IMG/VR virus record: IMGVR_UViG_3300023184_003370
Coordinates: 1-20,335 of that record
Direction: 5' to 3' (one strand)
Source of the DNA: a virus
Length of the DNA stretch: 20,335 bases
Shown: positions 6,489 to 13,628 of the stretch, in pieces
Layout of the letters: each line of letters starts with the position of its first letter
Position numbering within the stretch: the first letter of the stretch is position 1
Position numbers and translations under genes: made by a program
Notes under the pieces: model-generated
What the model was told of the DNA's origin: nothing
The model's input: only the letters and a program-made list of their open reading frames with translations
Database searches by the model: none

Positions 6489-7314
6489 CAACCCCATCGA
6501 CATCAGTATTTTATTGCCCACCCGTGGCAGACCAAAACCACTAGAACAATGCCTACGCACTCTACTTGACCGGGCCAAAGACCCCAGTCGAATAGAAGTG
6601 ATGTTGGCGTTTGACAATGACGATACTGAGAACATTGCATACTTTGTAGATGTTATACAACCCTATCTTGATGATCTTGGGGTAGAATACAGTGCCATAC
6701 AGTTTGAAAGACTGGGCTACATGCGACTGAACGAATATCTCAATGAACTGGCCAAACACAGCCAAGGCTCTTGGCTATTCTTTTGGAATGACGATGCTGT
6801 GATGAAAACACAGGATTGGGATCAAGTAATTCGAGACAACGCTCAAGAGTTTTATTTGCTTCGAGCCGAGACCAATCACGAACATCCGTATGCTATCTTT
6901 CCTATCCTACCAAAGAAGTGGGTGGAAATTACCGGACACTTGAGCCCGCATCAAATTAACGATGCCTGGACCAGCCAAGTGGCCTGGATGTTGGATATTG
7001 TAAAAACAATTCCTGTAATGATACATCACGAACGTTATGATCTTACTGGTGAGAACTTGGATGAAACATTCAAGGAACGTATCATGTTGGAAAACATGCC
7101 AGGTAATAATCCTAGAGACTTCAATCACATTTCATGGCGCAAACGTAGAATTGATGAAACTACCAAAATTGCAGACTATCTTGACAGCATAGGCCGTGAT
7201 ACCACATGGTTTAGAGATTCTATAGTAGGTAAAAATCCAGACATTTGGGCTAGAATGGTCCTGCAAGATCCACACAAGCGACTAAGACAATGGAAGGAAA
7301 GTCCCTTTGAGTAA
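6460..7314 (+). CDS. GT-A (family 2-like) glycosyltransferase
   Basis: A 284-residue protein with a GT-A nucleotide-sugar binding N-terminus: SILLPTRGRPKPLEQCLRTL (16-35), then the AFDNDD segment (50-55), and a metal-binding DXD-like WNDDA at 109-113. The C-terminal half is rich in Trp and His and has no familiar motif. The enzyme should transfer a sugar from an NDP-sugar to an acceptor in the cytoplasm, as no membrane segment is visible. It overlaps the radical SAM gene by 29 nt and the methyltransferase gene by 8 nt, so the three are probably one functional set. Possible acceptors are a modified DNA base, a surface glycan or a protein; the sequence does not decide. Confidence 0.82.
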   Translation: MTTENLLPPDNPIDISILLPTRGRPKPLEQCLRTLLDRAKDPSRIEVMLAFDNDDTENIAYFVDVIQPYLDDLGVEYSAIQFERLGYMRLNEYLNELAKHSQGSWLFFWNDDAVMKTQDWDQVIRDNAQEFYLLRAETNHEHPYAIFPILPKKWVEITGHLSPHQINDAWTSQVAWMLDIVKTIPVMIHHERYDLTGENLDETFKERIMLENMPGNNPRDFNHISWRKRRIDETTKIADYLDSIGRDTTWFRDSIVGKNPDIWARMVLQDPHKRLRQWKESPFE

Positions 7315-8080
7315 TGAACTATTAGACAAAATTGTACAGTACTGGGACCGCCAGCCTTGTAACATCAACCACAGCGCCAGCGAAGTTGGTACCGAACAAT
7401 TCTTTAATGAGAATAGTGAAAAGCGTTATTTTGTTGAACCGCATCTCAAAGACCTAGCACAGTTTCACTTGTATGCTGGCAAACGTGTGTTAGAAATTGG
7501 ATGTGGTATTGGTGCTGATGCGGCTGAGTTTGCTAGGCACGGCGCCGAGTATGTTGGAATTGATCTCAGCAGTGAAAGTATTGCACTAGCCAAAAAACGT
7601 TTTGAAGTATTTGGCCTAGAAGGTGAATTCTACCAAGCAAGCGGCGACAATGATCTTGCACACTTAGGCAAATTTGATTTGGTTTACAGTTGCGGTGTAT
7701 TGCACCACTATCCTGCAATTGATCGAGTTATTGAAAACATACACAGTCTAACAGTAGACGGCGGCGAATTTAAGATGTTGGTGTATGCTCGTGACAGTTG
7801 GAAATATGCCATGATTCAAAAAGGTCTGGACCAATACGAAGCACAGGCTGGTTGTCCGTATGCCAAAGCCTACACAAAAGAAGAAATCTATCAGTTGCTA
7901 GAGGGCAAATTCCATATCGGACGCATTAGACAAGCGCATTGTTTCATGTATAATGTACCTAAGTACAAGCAAGGTATCTATGAACTAGAACCTTGGTTTG
8001 AAGCAATGAGCGAAGAAATGCGTCAAGCAGTTCGCGAATACTTGGGTTGGCATCTACTGGTTAAAGCAACAAAAATATGA
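7307..8080 (+). CDS. Class I SAM-dependent methyltransferase
   Basis: A 257-residue protein with motif I VLEIGCGIGADAAEF (61-75), the acidic end of strand beta2 in VGIDLS (83-88), and a post-motif core FDLVYSCGVLHHYP typical of small-molecule methyltransferases. The N-terminus (YWDRQPCNINHS) is characteristic of a group often linked to sugar or polyketide-like methylation. The start is a TTG at 7307 with AAGGA (7294-7298) at suitable spacing; the conserved-looking N-terminus needs this start and no nearby ATG serves. It overlaps the glycosyltransferase by 8 nt and QueE by 4 nt. The substrate is unknown, with a sugar or modified base the simplest guess. Confidence 0.86.
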   Translation: MSNELLDKIVQYWDRQPCNINHSASEVGTEQFFNENSEKRYFVEPHLKDLAQFHLYAGKRVLEIGCGIGADAAEFARHGAEYVGIDLSSESIALAKKRFEVFGLEGEFYQASGDNDLAHLGKFDLVYSCGVLHHYPAIDRVIENIHSLTVDGGEFKMLVYARDSWKYAMIQKGLDQYEAQAGCPYAKAYTKEEIYQLLEGKFHIGRIRQAHCFMYNVPKYKQGIYELEPWFEAMSEEMRQAVREYLGWHLLVKATKI

Positions 8081-8943
8081 AATTAAAAGTCAGTGAGTTA
8101 TTTTATTCTGCACAGGGCGAAGGACGCTTTGTTGGTGTTCCTTCAGTGTTCTTACGAACCTTCGGCTGCAACTTTACATGCGCGGGATTTGGATGCGCTC
8201 CCGGCCATAAGAGCATTGAGGCGGATGAAGTGGCCAAGTCAATCCATCTCTACAAGACTTTTGAACAGCTTCCTCTTGTTAATACAGGATGCGACTCGTA
8301 TGCCAGTTGGCATCCTGCATTCAAGGACCTAAGTCACACACTCACACACGATGAACTGATCTCAAAGATGCTGGCTCTTACTCCCAACCATCGGTGGCAA
8401 CAAGACAATGGCAATGATGTGCATCTTGTGATCACAGGTGGCGAACCACTACTGGGTTGGCAGCGTGGCTACGAAGAACTGCTGAGTCAAGACGCCATGA
8501 GTGATTTGAAGAATATCACATTTGAAACCAATGGCACTCAAACGCTACAACTAGCATTTCGAAAATTTTTGCAAGAATGGCGCTACCCTGAACCGGGTGT
8601 CACACGAGAAATTACTTTTTCAGTAAGTCCCAAACTATCAGCATCAGGTGAATCATGGTCAGATGCCATCCGGCCAGAAATCATAGCAGACTATCAAAGC
8701 AACGGCAAAGTGTATTTGAAGTTTGTTGTTGATAGTGAAGCACACTTTGAAGAAGTTGATCGTGCTGTGGCTGCATATCGTGCGGCAGGCTTCCGCGGTG
8801 TAACCTATGTGATGCCACAAGGTGGTGTGGTTACTCCTTACGCTGCCAATCGTGTGAATGTGGCCGACTGGGCACTGGCCCGTGGTTACAACTATAGCCC
8901 AAGATTGCATGTGGATCTTTGGGGCAATGGCTGGGGCAAATGA
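8077..8943 (+). CDS. queE: QueE-like 7-carboxy-7-deazaguanine synthase (radical SAM)
   Basis: A 288-residue QueE-family radical SAM enzyme, which converts 6-carboxytetrahydropterin to 7-carboxy-7-deazaguanine. Landmarks are ELFYSAQGEGRFVGVPSVFLRTFGCNF (7-33), the SAM-binding ITGGEPLLGWQ around 119-129, TFETNGTQ and FSVSPKLSASGE. The usual CX3CX2C-DT motif is interrupted: C31-X3-C35, then 36 residues, then C72-D73-S74, which looks like the third cluster Cys with its usual following acid. C40 is an extra Cys in the insert. Length exceeds typical bacterial QueE (about 210-230) largely through this insert and a longer middle region. The ATG overlaps the methyltransferase stop by 4 nt. QueD and YhhQ upstream support the pathway assignment. 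Confidence 0.92.
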   Translation: MKLKVSELFYSAQGEGRFVGVPSVFLRTFGCNFTCAGFGCAPGHKSIEADEVAKSIHLYKTFEQLPLVNTGCDSYASWHPAFKDLSHTLTHDELISKMLALTPNHRWQQDNGNDVHLVITGGEPLLGWQRGYEELLSQDAMSDLKNITFETNGTQTLQLAFRKFLQEWRYPEPGVTREITFSVSPKLSASGESWSDAIRPEIIADYQSNGKVYLKFVVDSEAHFEEVDRAVAAYRAAGFRGVTYVMPQGGVVTPYAANRVNVADWALARGYNYSPRLHVDLWGNGWGK

Positions 8944-8975
8944 TTACACCAGACGTAATGTTAGGAGTATTAGAT

Positions 8976-9392
8976 ATGTTTGAATGGTTTAAGAAAAAAG
9001 CAAAGAAGCCTAAACGCGATTCTGTTGACGACTTAGTCGACAGCATCAAGGCTGCTGGTAAAGTTACAAAGGTGCCAGTAAAAACAGAAAAAGAATTGGC
9101 CAACGAAAAAGGCGAACCTTACGTAGCTGTGCTCAGTATGGACGTAGACCCCAACAACTTGCATCAAGGTGCATTTGAACTGGACTGGAATGAAATATTT
9201 GTGGCCCGCTTGGTCAAGGCTGGTTACATGATGAAACCCACAGACTCAGATGGTGAGATTGTGGATCGCTGGTTCCAAAATATATGCAGACATGTTGTGA
9301 TGGAAACATGGGAACAAGAACAAGCAATTAAAAATTCTGGCATGTATGTGCAAAAGCGTGACCTTGGAGATGGAAGAAGCGAGATAGGATGA
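8976..9392 (+). CDS. Conserved phage protein of unknown function
   Basis: About 138 residues from the chosen ATG. A basic N-terminus (MFEWFKKKAKKPKRD) is followed by a charged linker and a globular part with GEPYVAVLSMDVDPNN, GAFELDWNEIFVARLVKAGY and VDRWFQNICRHVVMETWEQ. From memory, the ELDWNEIFVARLVKAGY block recurs in hypothetical proteins of T4-like cyanophages. The start at 8976 has AGGAG with 8-nt spacing; an alternative ATG at 8940 overlaps the queE TGA by 3 nt and would add 12 residues. The stop overlaps the next gene's ATG. No enzymatic motif is visible. Confidence 0.8.
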   Translation: MFEWFKKKAKKPKRDSVDDLVDSIKAAGKVTKVPVKTEKELANEKGEPYVAVLSMDVDPNNLHQGAFELDWNEIFVARLVKAGYMMKPTDSDGEIVDRWFQNICRHVVMETWEQEQAIKNSGMYVQKRDLGDGRSEIG

Positions 9393-9865
9393 TATTCAAT
9401 CACATCAAACAACTTAAAGCAGAAGGTAAACGAATTGGCATCACTTTCTCGACCTTTGATATGTTGCATGCAGGTCATATTGCTATGCTCTCCGAAGCAA
9501 AAAATCACTGTGATTACCTCATCGCGGGCCTGCAGACTGATCACACTATCGACCGTCCAGATACCAAGAATCACCCTATACAAAGTGTGGTGGAACGCCA
9601 GATACAGTTGGCGGCGTGTCGTTATGTTGATGAAGTTGTGGTGTACCAAACCGAACAAGATCTCCGTGATCTTTTGCTGATCCTGCCATTGGATGTTCGT
9701 GTACTGGGCGTGGAATACTGCGACAAAGATTTTACCGGGCGTGACGAATGCTATGACCGCGGCATTGAAATTGTGTTCAACGGCCGAGATCATTCGTTCT
9801 CAAGCTCAAGCCTGCGCAAGCGTGTGGTGGCTGCTGAAACAGAAAAAGTGTTACTACAAAAATGA
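9389..9865 (+). CDS. Cytidylyltransferase-like nucleotidyltransferase
   Basis: A 158-residue member of the HIGH-motif nucleotidylyltransferase family (glycerol-3-phosphate cytidylyltransferase, RfaE/HldE C-terminal type). It shows GITFSTFDMLHAGHIAML (17-34) with HAGH at 27-30 as the HxGH motif, the D-HTID region at 51-55, and FSSSSLRKR (137-145) equivalent to the ISTS/SSTxLR nucleotide-binding end. It should activate a phosphorylated small molecule with CTP or ATP, yielding an NDP-linked donor. Placed after the glycosyltransferase and methyltransferase genes and overlapping both neighbours by 4 nt, it could supply an activated sugar or alcohol. The substrate cannot be read from sequence. Confidence 0.87.
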   Translation: MIFNHIKQLKAEGKRIGITFSTFDMLHAGHIAMLSEAKNHCDYLIAGLQTDHTIDRPDTKNHPIQSVVERQIQLAACRYVDEVVVYQTEQDLRDLLLILPLDVRVLGVEYCDKDFTGRDECYDRGIEIVFNGRDHSFSSSSLRKRVVAAETEKVLLQK

Positions 9866-10590
9866 TATTATACGTTAATGGATGCAGCCATACAGCGGCA
9901 GCCGAGGCGGTGGTGCCCGATTGCTTTGCTGTAGATGATGGTAAACATGGAATTGATCGTCGACCTCATCCAATCAACTTAGAAGCCAGCTGGGGTCGGC
10001 AATTGAGCCGAATGCTCAACACTGAATTTTACTGTGACGCCGAAACAGCAGCCAGCAATGATCGCATATTGCGTACCACTAACAATTGGATTCATGAAAA
10101 CTATTCCCGACTGTATGATACTGTGATGGTAATCCAATGGACCACATGGGAACGAGAAGAATGGGTGCATGAAGGCCGGCACTACCAAGTGAATGCCAGT
10201 GGGGTAGACATGGTGCCGCCAGAGCTTGACCCTAGATATCGTCAGTACATTTTGGATGTGAATTGGACTCAAAAAACAGATGAATGGCACAACAAAATAT
10301 GGCACCTGCATCGCCGACTTAAAGATCTCAATGTACGACATCTTTTCTACAGCGGCAACAGCACATTCAGTGATATACCAAATCAAAGAGATTGGCAAAA
10401 TCACTATATCCAACCTTACTCAAGAGAGCACAGTTGGAACGCCATACTAAAAAACAACGGATTCGAGCATGTGAATCCCAAAAGTTATCACTTTGGAGCC
10501 AATGGCCATAGATTTTGGTCGGAATATGTGTTACAATACTTAAAACAACACAAACTTCTGGACCGCTTTGATGAAATATCTACTGATTGA
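9862..10590 (+). CDS. SGNH-hydrolase-like phage protein
   Basis: A 242-residue protein with features of the SGNH/GDSL fold. A first strand ends in NGCSHT (6-11), where Ser9 would be the nucleophile. AASND (63-67) resembles the block III GxND oxyanion element. A C-terminal YHFGANGHRFW (209-219) supplies His in a block V-like position. A long Trp-rich middle (VIQWTTWEREEWV) is typical of phage proteins of the DUF6071-like group. Hydrolysis or transfer of acyl groups on glycans is the family theme. No signal peptide is seen, so it acts inside the cell or is virion-bound. It overlaps both neighbours and is the first of two SGNH-like genes here. Confidence 0.7.
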   Translation: MILYVNGCSHTAAAEAVVPDCFAVDDGKHGIDRRPHPINLEASWGRQLSRMLNTEFYCDAETAASNDRILRTTNNWIHENYSRLYDTVMVIQWTTWEREEWVHEGRHYQVNASGVDMVPPELDPRYRQYILDVNWTQKTDEWHNKIWHLHRRLKDLNVRHLFYSGNSTFSDIPNQRDWQNHYIQPYSREHSWNAILKNNGFEHVNPKSYHFGANGHRFWSEYVLQYLKQHKLLDRFDEISTD

Positions 10591-11605
10591 TACTGCCAAC
10601 ATGTTCTTCCGCGCCCGCCATTCGGCACACAGGGCCAGCGACACATGGACTAAATTGGGCTTTGCGCTACACTTGACCATGATGAGCGCCAACAAGGTAG
10701 CTCGGCGGTTTGGCGTAGATCATGTGGTTTTCGCACTAGAAGGGCGCTCGTGGCGCAAAGACCACTACAAGCCCTACAAAGCCAATCGTGCTGTGGCCCG
10801 CGGTGCCATGAGTGAAACTGAAGCAGAAGAGGACAAGTTGTTTTGGGAAACCTATGATGAACTGACTAAATACTTGTCCGAGAAAACAAATTGTAGCGTG
10901 ATCCGTTGCGCAACAGCAGAAGCGGACGACGTCATAGCCCGCTGGATTGCACTACACCCCCAAGATGAACATATTATCGTCAGCAGTGATTCAGACTTTG
11001 TTCAGTTGGTTGCACCCAATTGTCAATTATACAATGGTATAAACGATCACCTGTTCAGTGTTGATGGCGTAACAGATGCCAAAGGCAACCAATTGAGTTT
11101 TTCAATAGAAAGCAATTCAAAGATTAAAGTAGGCAAAGCTGACCGGAGCTTTGTGACTCCAGCTGACTATCAGAAATGGGTGCTGTTCTTGAAGTGCATG
11201 CGTGGCGATCCTGGTGACAATGTGTTCTCGGCATATCCAGGTGTGCGTGTGAAGGGCACTAAAAATCAAGTGGGTCTTACAGAAGCCTTTGAGGACCGTG
11301 ACAAAAAAGGCTACTCTTGGAACAATCTCATGTTGCAACGTTGGTCTGACCACGAACAAGTTGAACACAAGGTGCTGACAGATTACGAACGCAATGTCAC
11401 GCTGATTGATCTCACAGCCCAACCACAAGATATCAAAGATGTAGTAGACACAGTAATCTGTGAACAAGTCAGTGCCAAAGACACGGGCATGGTAGGCGCA
11501 CACTTTCTTAAGTTCTGCGGCAAGTATGAACTTACCAAGCTCAGTGACCAAGCTGAACCCATTGGTCGCTGGCTGAATCAAACATATCAAGGAGTGTTAA
11601 AATGA
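10571..11605 (+). CDS. T4 RNase H/FEN-like 5'-3' exonuclease
   Basis: A 344-residue 5'-nuclease of the FEN/T4 RNase H/T5 exonuclease group, which removes RNA primers and 5' flaps during replication. Acidic metal-binding sites are visible in order: LLIDTANMFFRARH with Asp7, a helical-arch region with YKANR (69-73), AEADDVI (116-122), SSDSDFVQL (138-146) and GDPGDNV (212-218). Length is close to T4 RNase H (about 305). The ATG at 10571 is preferred over a TTG three bases earlier. It overlaps the upstream gene by 20 nt. It is the clearest replication gene in the window and supports a T4-type phage. Confidence 0.92.
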   Translation: MKYLLIDTANMFFRARHSAHRASDTWTKLGFALHLTMMSANKVARRFGVDHVVFALEGRSWRKDHYKPYKANRAVARGAMSETEAEEDKLFWETYDELTKYLSEKTNCSVIRCATAEADDVIARWIALHPQDEHIIVSSDSDFVQLVAPNCQLYNGINDHLFSVDGVTDAKGNQLSFSIESNSKIKVGKADRSFVTPADYQKWVLFLKCMRGDPGDNVFSAYPGVRVKGTKNQVGLTEAFEDRDKKGYSWNNLMLQRWSDHEQVEHKVLTDYERNVTLIDLTAQPQDIKDVVDTVICEQVSAKDTGMVGAHFLKFCGKYELTKLSDQAEPIGRWLNQTYQGVLK

Positions 11606-12045
11606 TCGTAGCTAAACCAGTGATTGACAATCAATACTGGATTCTTAAACAAAACAATCAAAAGATTGGCAACATTGAAGCCAGTGCAGATGGGTATGTT
11701 GTAAAAATACAAAATCAAGTATCCAGCTACAAAACCATGCCCATGGTTAAAGAAGTGATTGACATTACCTTTGAACCATCTGAAACAGTTACACCAACGC
11801 CTAATGATTCGGTGCATGGCTACGAAACTGGGTGCAAGACCTACAACGGATTGTGGAATGTTCGACTAAAGTTGCCATTGTTTACCAAACAGGATAAATC
11901 CAAGTCATGGTTTGCGGCTGGATGGTACACAGTAAAACAACATCGTACATGGAAGATTGTGCGCAATCCCAAACTGATTGCACTTGAACGTTACAAGTAT
12001 CAAGGACCGTTTTATACCAAGGAGCAGGCTAGTGTGTCAGTTTGA
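11602..12045 (+). CDS. Conserved T4-like phage protein of unknown function
   Basis: A 147-residue protein beginning IVAKPVIDNQYWILKQNNQK and containing an aromatic C-terminal block (KLPLFTKQDKSKSWFAAG, then TWKIVRNPKLIALERYKYQG). From memory this is a frequent hypothetical protein of T4-like cyanophages and aquatic myoviruses, usually near replication genes. There is no catalytic motif or membrane segment; basic and aromatic residues would suit nucleic-acid binding, which is inference. The ATG overlaps the exonuclease stop, and its last 14 nt overlap the next gene, whose Shine-Dalgarno AAGGAG lies inside this frame. Confidence 0.82.
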   Translation: MIVAKPVIDNQYWILKQNNQKIGNIEASADGYVVKIQNQVSSYKTMPMVKEVIDITFEPSETVTPTPNDSVHGYETGCKTYNGLWNVRLKLPLFTKQDKSKSWFAAGWYTVKQHRTWKIVRNPKLIALERYKYQGPFYTKEQASVSV

Positions 12046-12751
12046 TATTGCAAGTTTTGGTGATAGTTTTATATATGGATCAGAACTGCCTAATAATCAC
12101 AATGGATCACTAGGGTGGCCTGGCCAAGCCGCAAAAAATTTAAACTGTTCCTATAAAACTTTTGCTGTGCCAGGCTGCGGCAATGATCATATTGCAAGAC
12201 AAATTTATTCTTATTATAGTAACCCAACCAACTCAAACACATTAGCAGTTATAAATTGGACTTGGTTACACCGTTGGGATTTTTACATGGTGAAACATGA
12301 AAAATGGATCACGTTAGGCGAGACATGTGTTCCAGAAAAACTCACGCAAGATATTAACGAAACCGAAGCCCATCGAGTAGTTGATTTTTATAATGACTAC
12401 ACTAATAGTAGTTTGGTCTGGAACAAATTTCGAAATTTACAAACTATCTATGCTGTACAAAACTTTTTAAAAAATCAAAATGTAGTTTCTGTTCAAACAT
12501 GCATGGATTACCATCTAATAGATCAATCAATGCATGCCCCTGATTACATACAGGCATTGCAAACTCAAGTTTCAAAAGAAATATTGTGGTTCGAAGATAA
12601 AAATTTTTTAGATTGGTCTTATCACAATCATTATACAGTAACCTCAATAGGGTTACACCCGCTTGATGATGCACATAAAAATGCTGCCACTAAGTGGCAA
12701 CCAATATATAAATTAAAACTAAAGGATCTTAATGACAAACCCGTTTCGTGA
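12032..12751 (+). CDS. Second SGNH-hydrolase-like phage protein
   Basis: A 239-residue protein starting at GTG 12032, which has AAGGAG (12019-12024) seven bases upstream; an upstream in-frame TTG at 11978 is less likely. It shows SGNH blocks: SFGDSFIYGSEL (8-19) with Ser12, PGCGND (47-52) as the oxyanion element, and LHPLDDAH (208-215), where Asp212 and His215 fit the catalytic pair. No signal peptide is visible. It appears AT-richer than its neighbours and is quite different in sequence from the SGNH-like gene at 9862, so it is not a recent duplicate. Esterase, acetylhydrolase or acyltransferase activity on a glycan is the family expectation. Confidence 0.82.
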   Translation: MCQFDIASFGDSFIYGSELPNNHNGSLGWPGQAAKNLNCSYKTFAVPGCGNDHIARQIYSYYSNPTNSNTLAVINWTWLHRWDFYMVKHEKWITLGETCVPEKLTQDINETEAHRVVDFYNDYTNSSLVWNKFRNLQTIYAVQNFLKNQNVVSVQTCMDYHLIDQSMHAPDYIQALQTQVSKEILWFEDKNFLDWSYHNHYTVTSIGLHPLDDAHKNAATKWQPIYKLKLKDLNDKPVS

Positions 12752-13100
12752 TCAAGAAAAATTTATGAAGGCTTGCGATCAAACTGCTGGCGAGTGGAAC
12801 GTTGAACAATTTAATTTGTATATAAATCTAATTGAAGAAGAATGGAAAGAACTTGGTGTTGCTATAACTGATGCTGACAAAGTAGAAACACTAGATGCGC
12901 TAATTGATATTTTGGTTGTTACCATTGGTGCCTTGCACAGCATGGGTGCAGATGCAGAAGGTGCTTGGAAAGAAGTTATGAACACTAACTTTGCCAAGAT
13001 TGACAAGGAAACAGGCAAGGTTCGCAAGCGTGAAGATGGCAAGGTACTCAAGCCGGTAGGATGGAGTCCTCCTAATTTAGAACCATATCTTAAAAAATGA
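12732..13100 (+). CDS. MazG-like NTP pyrophosphohydrolase
   Basis: A 122-residue all-alpha NTP pyrophosphatase. It has the EExxE motif at 36-40 (EEEWKE region), the ExxD pair at 52-55 (ETLDALID) and a further Asp59, the magnesium-binding residues of MazG, dUTPase-like and PRA-PH enzymes. The C-terminal part (NFAKIDKETGKVRKREDGKVLKP) is typical of phage members. It would hydrolyse (d)NTPs or alarmone-type nucleotides to monophosphates and pyrophosphate, cleaning or tuning the nucleotide pool during replication. The start has AAGGA six bases upstream and overlaps the SGNH-like gene by 20 nt; its stop overlaps the next ATG. Confidence 0.88.
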   Translation: MTNPFRDQEKFMKACDQTAGEWNVEQFNLYINLIEEEWKELGVAITDADKVETLDALIDILVVTIGALHSMGADAEGAWKEVMNTNFAKIDKETGKVRKREDGKVLKPVGWSPPNLEPYLKK

Positions 13101-13309
13101 GTTTGCACATCAATCGATTTATCGACTCAATCAAGGCAGCAGAAAGCCGTGGGCAAAAAGACCTTATCATACCCATGCGTGATGCCAAAGACCTGCACGG
13201 CGATATAACCAAATTGTTGCTGGCACTTGAGCAATCTCGTCAACAACAGGTCAGTCAAAATGAGCCGATTGAAGTAGTTTTGTCAGGTGGCAGTTTTAAA
13301 TCTACATAG
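13097..13309 (+). CDS. Small conserved phage protein of unknown function (70 aa)
   Basis: A 70-residue protein whose ATG overlaps the MazG-like stop by 4 nt. It consists of two predicted helices (FIDSIKAAESRGQ and AKDLHGDITKLLLALEQS) and a C-terminal strand ending in VVLSGGSF. Similar short hypothetical proteins with the pattern DAKxLHxDIT occur in T4-like cyanophages, from memory. The helical make-up suggests a protein-protein adaptor. No catalytic residues are apparent. Confidence 0.72.
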   Translation: MSLHINRFIDSIKAAESRGQKDLIIPMRDAKDLHGDITKLLLALEQSRQQQVSQNEPIEVVLSGGSFKST

Positions 13310-13316
13310 TTATTGG

Positions 13317-13324
13317 GATAAATA
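13317..13324 (+). promoter_or_regulatory. Possible T4-type late promoter
   Basis: GATAAATA differs by one base from the T4 late consensus TATAAATA and lies in the short gap before the gene at 13341, whose ribosome binding site CGGAG follows. T4-type phages read this box with gp55 and the sliding clamp. No gp55 gene is in the window, so the call rests on the motif and its position only. Confidence 0.45.
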
Positions 13325-13340
13325 AACACGGAGTTTATCT

Positions 13341-13628
13341 ATGTCAAGACCCAAACCACAGGTGTTAATTGAAATCACCAACAAACAAACCTACAAGACC
13401 GAACAAGTGTTGGCCTCAGAAGGTGTGTGGGCAGTGTTTTACGAAAACAAACCAATCAACTTAAAAACTTCAAACATGCTTACTCAGTATCCTGGGCCTA
13501 AGTATAAAAAAGTTAGTTTTTCAAATCCTGGTCATGCCAAGAATCTGGCTCGCAAACTCAACACACAATTTCAAACCACAAAATTTTCAGTAGTGTTATT
13601 AACTGATGGCGATAAAATCTATCCATAA
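13341..13628 (+). CDS. Conserved T4-like phage protein of unknown function (95 aa)
   Basis: A 95-residue basic protein (SRPKPQVLIEITNKQTYKTE at the N-terminus, then GVWAVFYENKPINLKTSN, YPGPKYKKVSFSNPGHAKNL and a final FSVVLLTDGD). The layout of strands and the PGPKYKKxSFSNPGHAxNLA block recall a hypothetical protein widespread in T4-like cyanophages (recall only). The net positive charge may favour nucleic-acid contact. The start has CGGAG 7 nt upstream and a late-promoter-like box further up. The TAA overlaps the ATG of the radical SAM gene by one base, so the two are co-translated. Confidence 0.82.
   Translation: MSRPKPQVLIEITNKQTYKTEQVLASEGVWAVFYENKPINLKTSNMLTQYPGPKYKKVSFSNPGHAKNLARKLNTQFQTTKFSVVLLTDGDKIYP

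Noticed and set aside
8919-8975. Upstream TTG (8919) or ATG (8940) starts for the unknown gene after queE
   Set aside because: ATG 8976 has a much better AGGAG at proper spacing; 8940 remains a possible alternative.
11978-12031. TTG start for the second SGNH-like gene
   Set aside because: It would read deep into the preceding gene; GTG 12032 has an AAGGAG site and begins directly at the conserved block.
12032-13100. Recent duplication linking the two SGNH-like genes
   Set aside because: Apart from short catalytic blocks the two proteins differ in order, spacing and composition.
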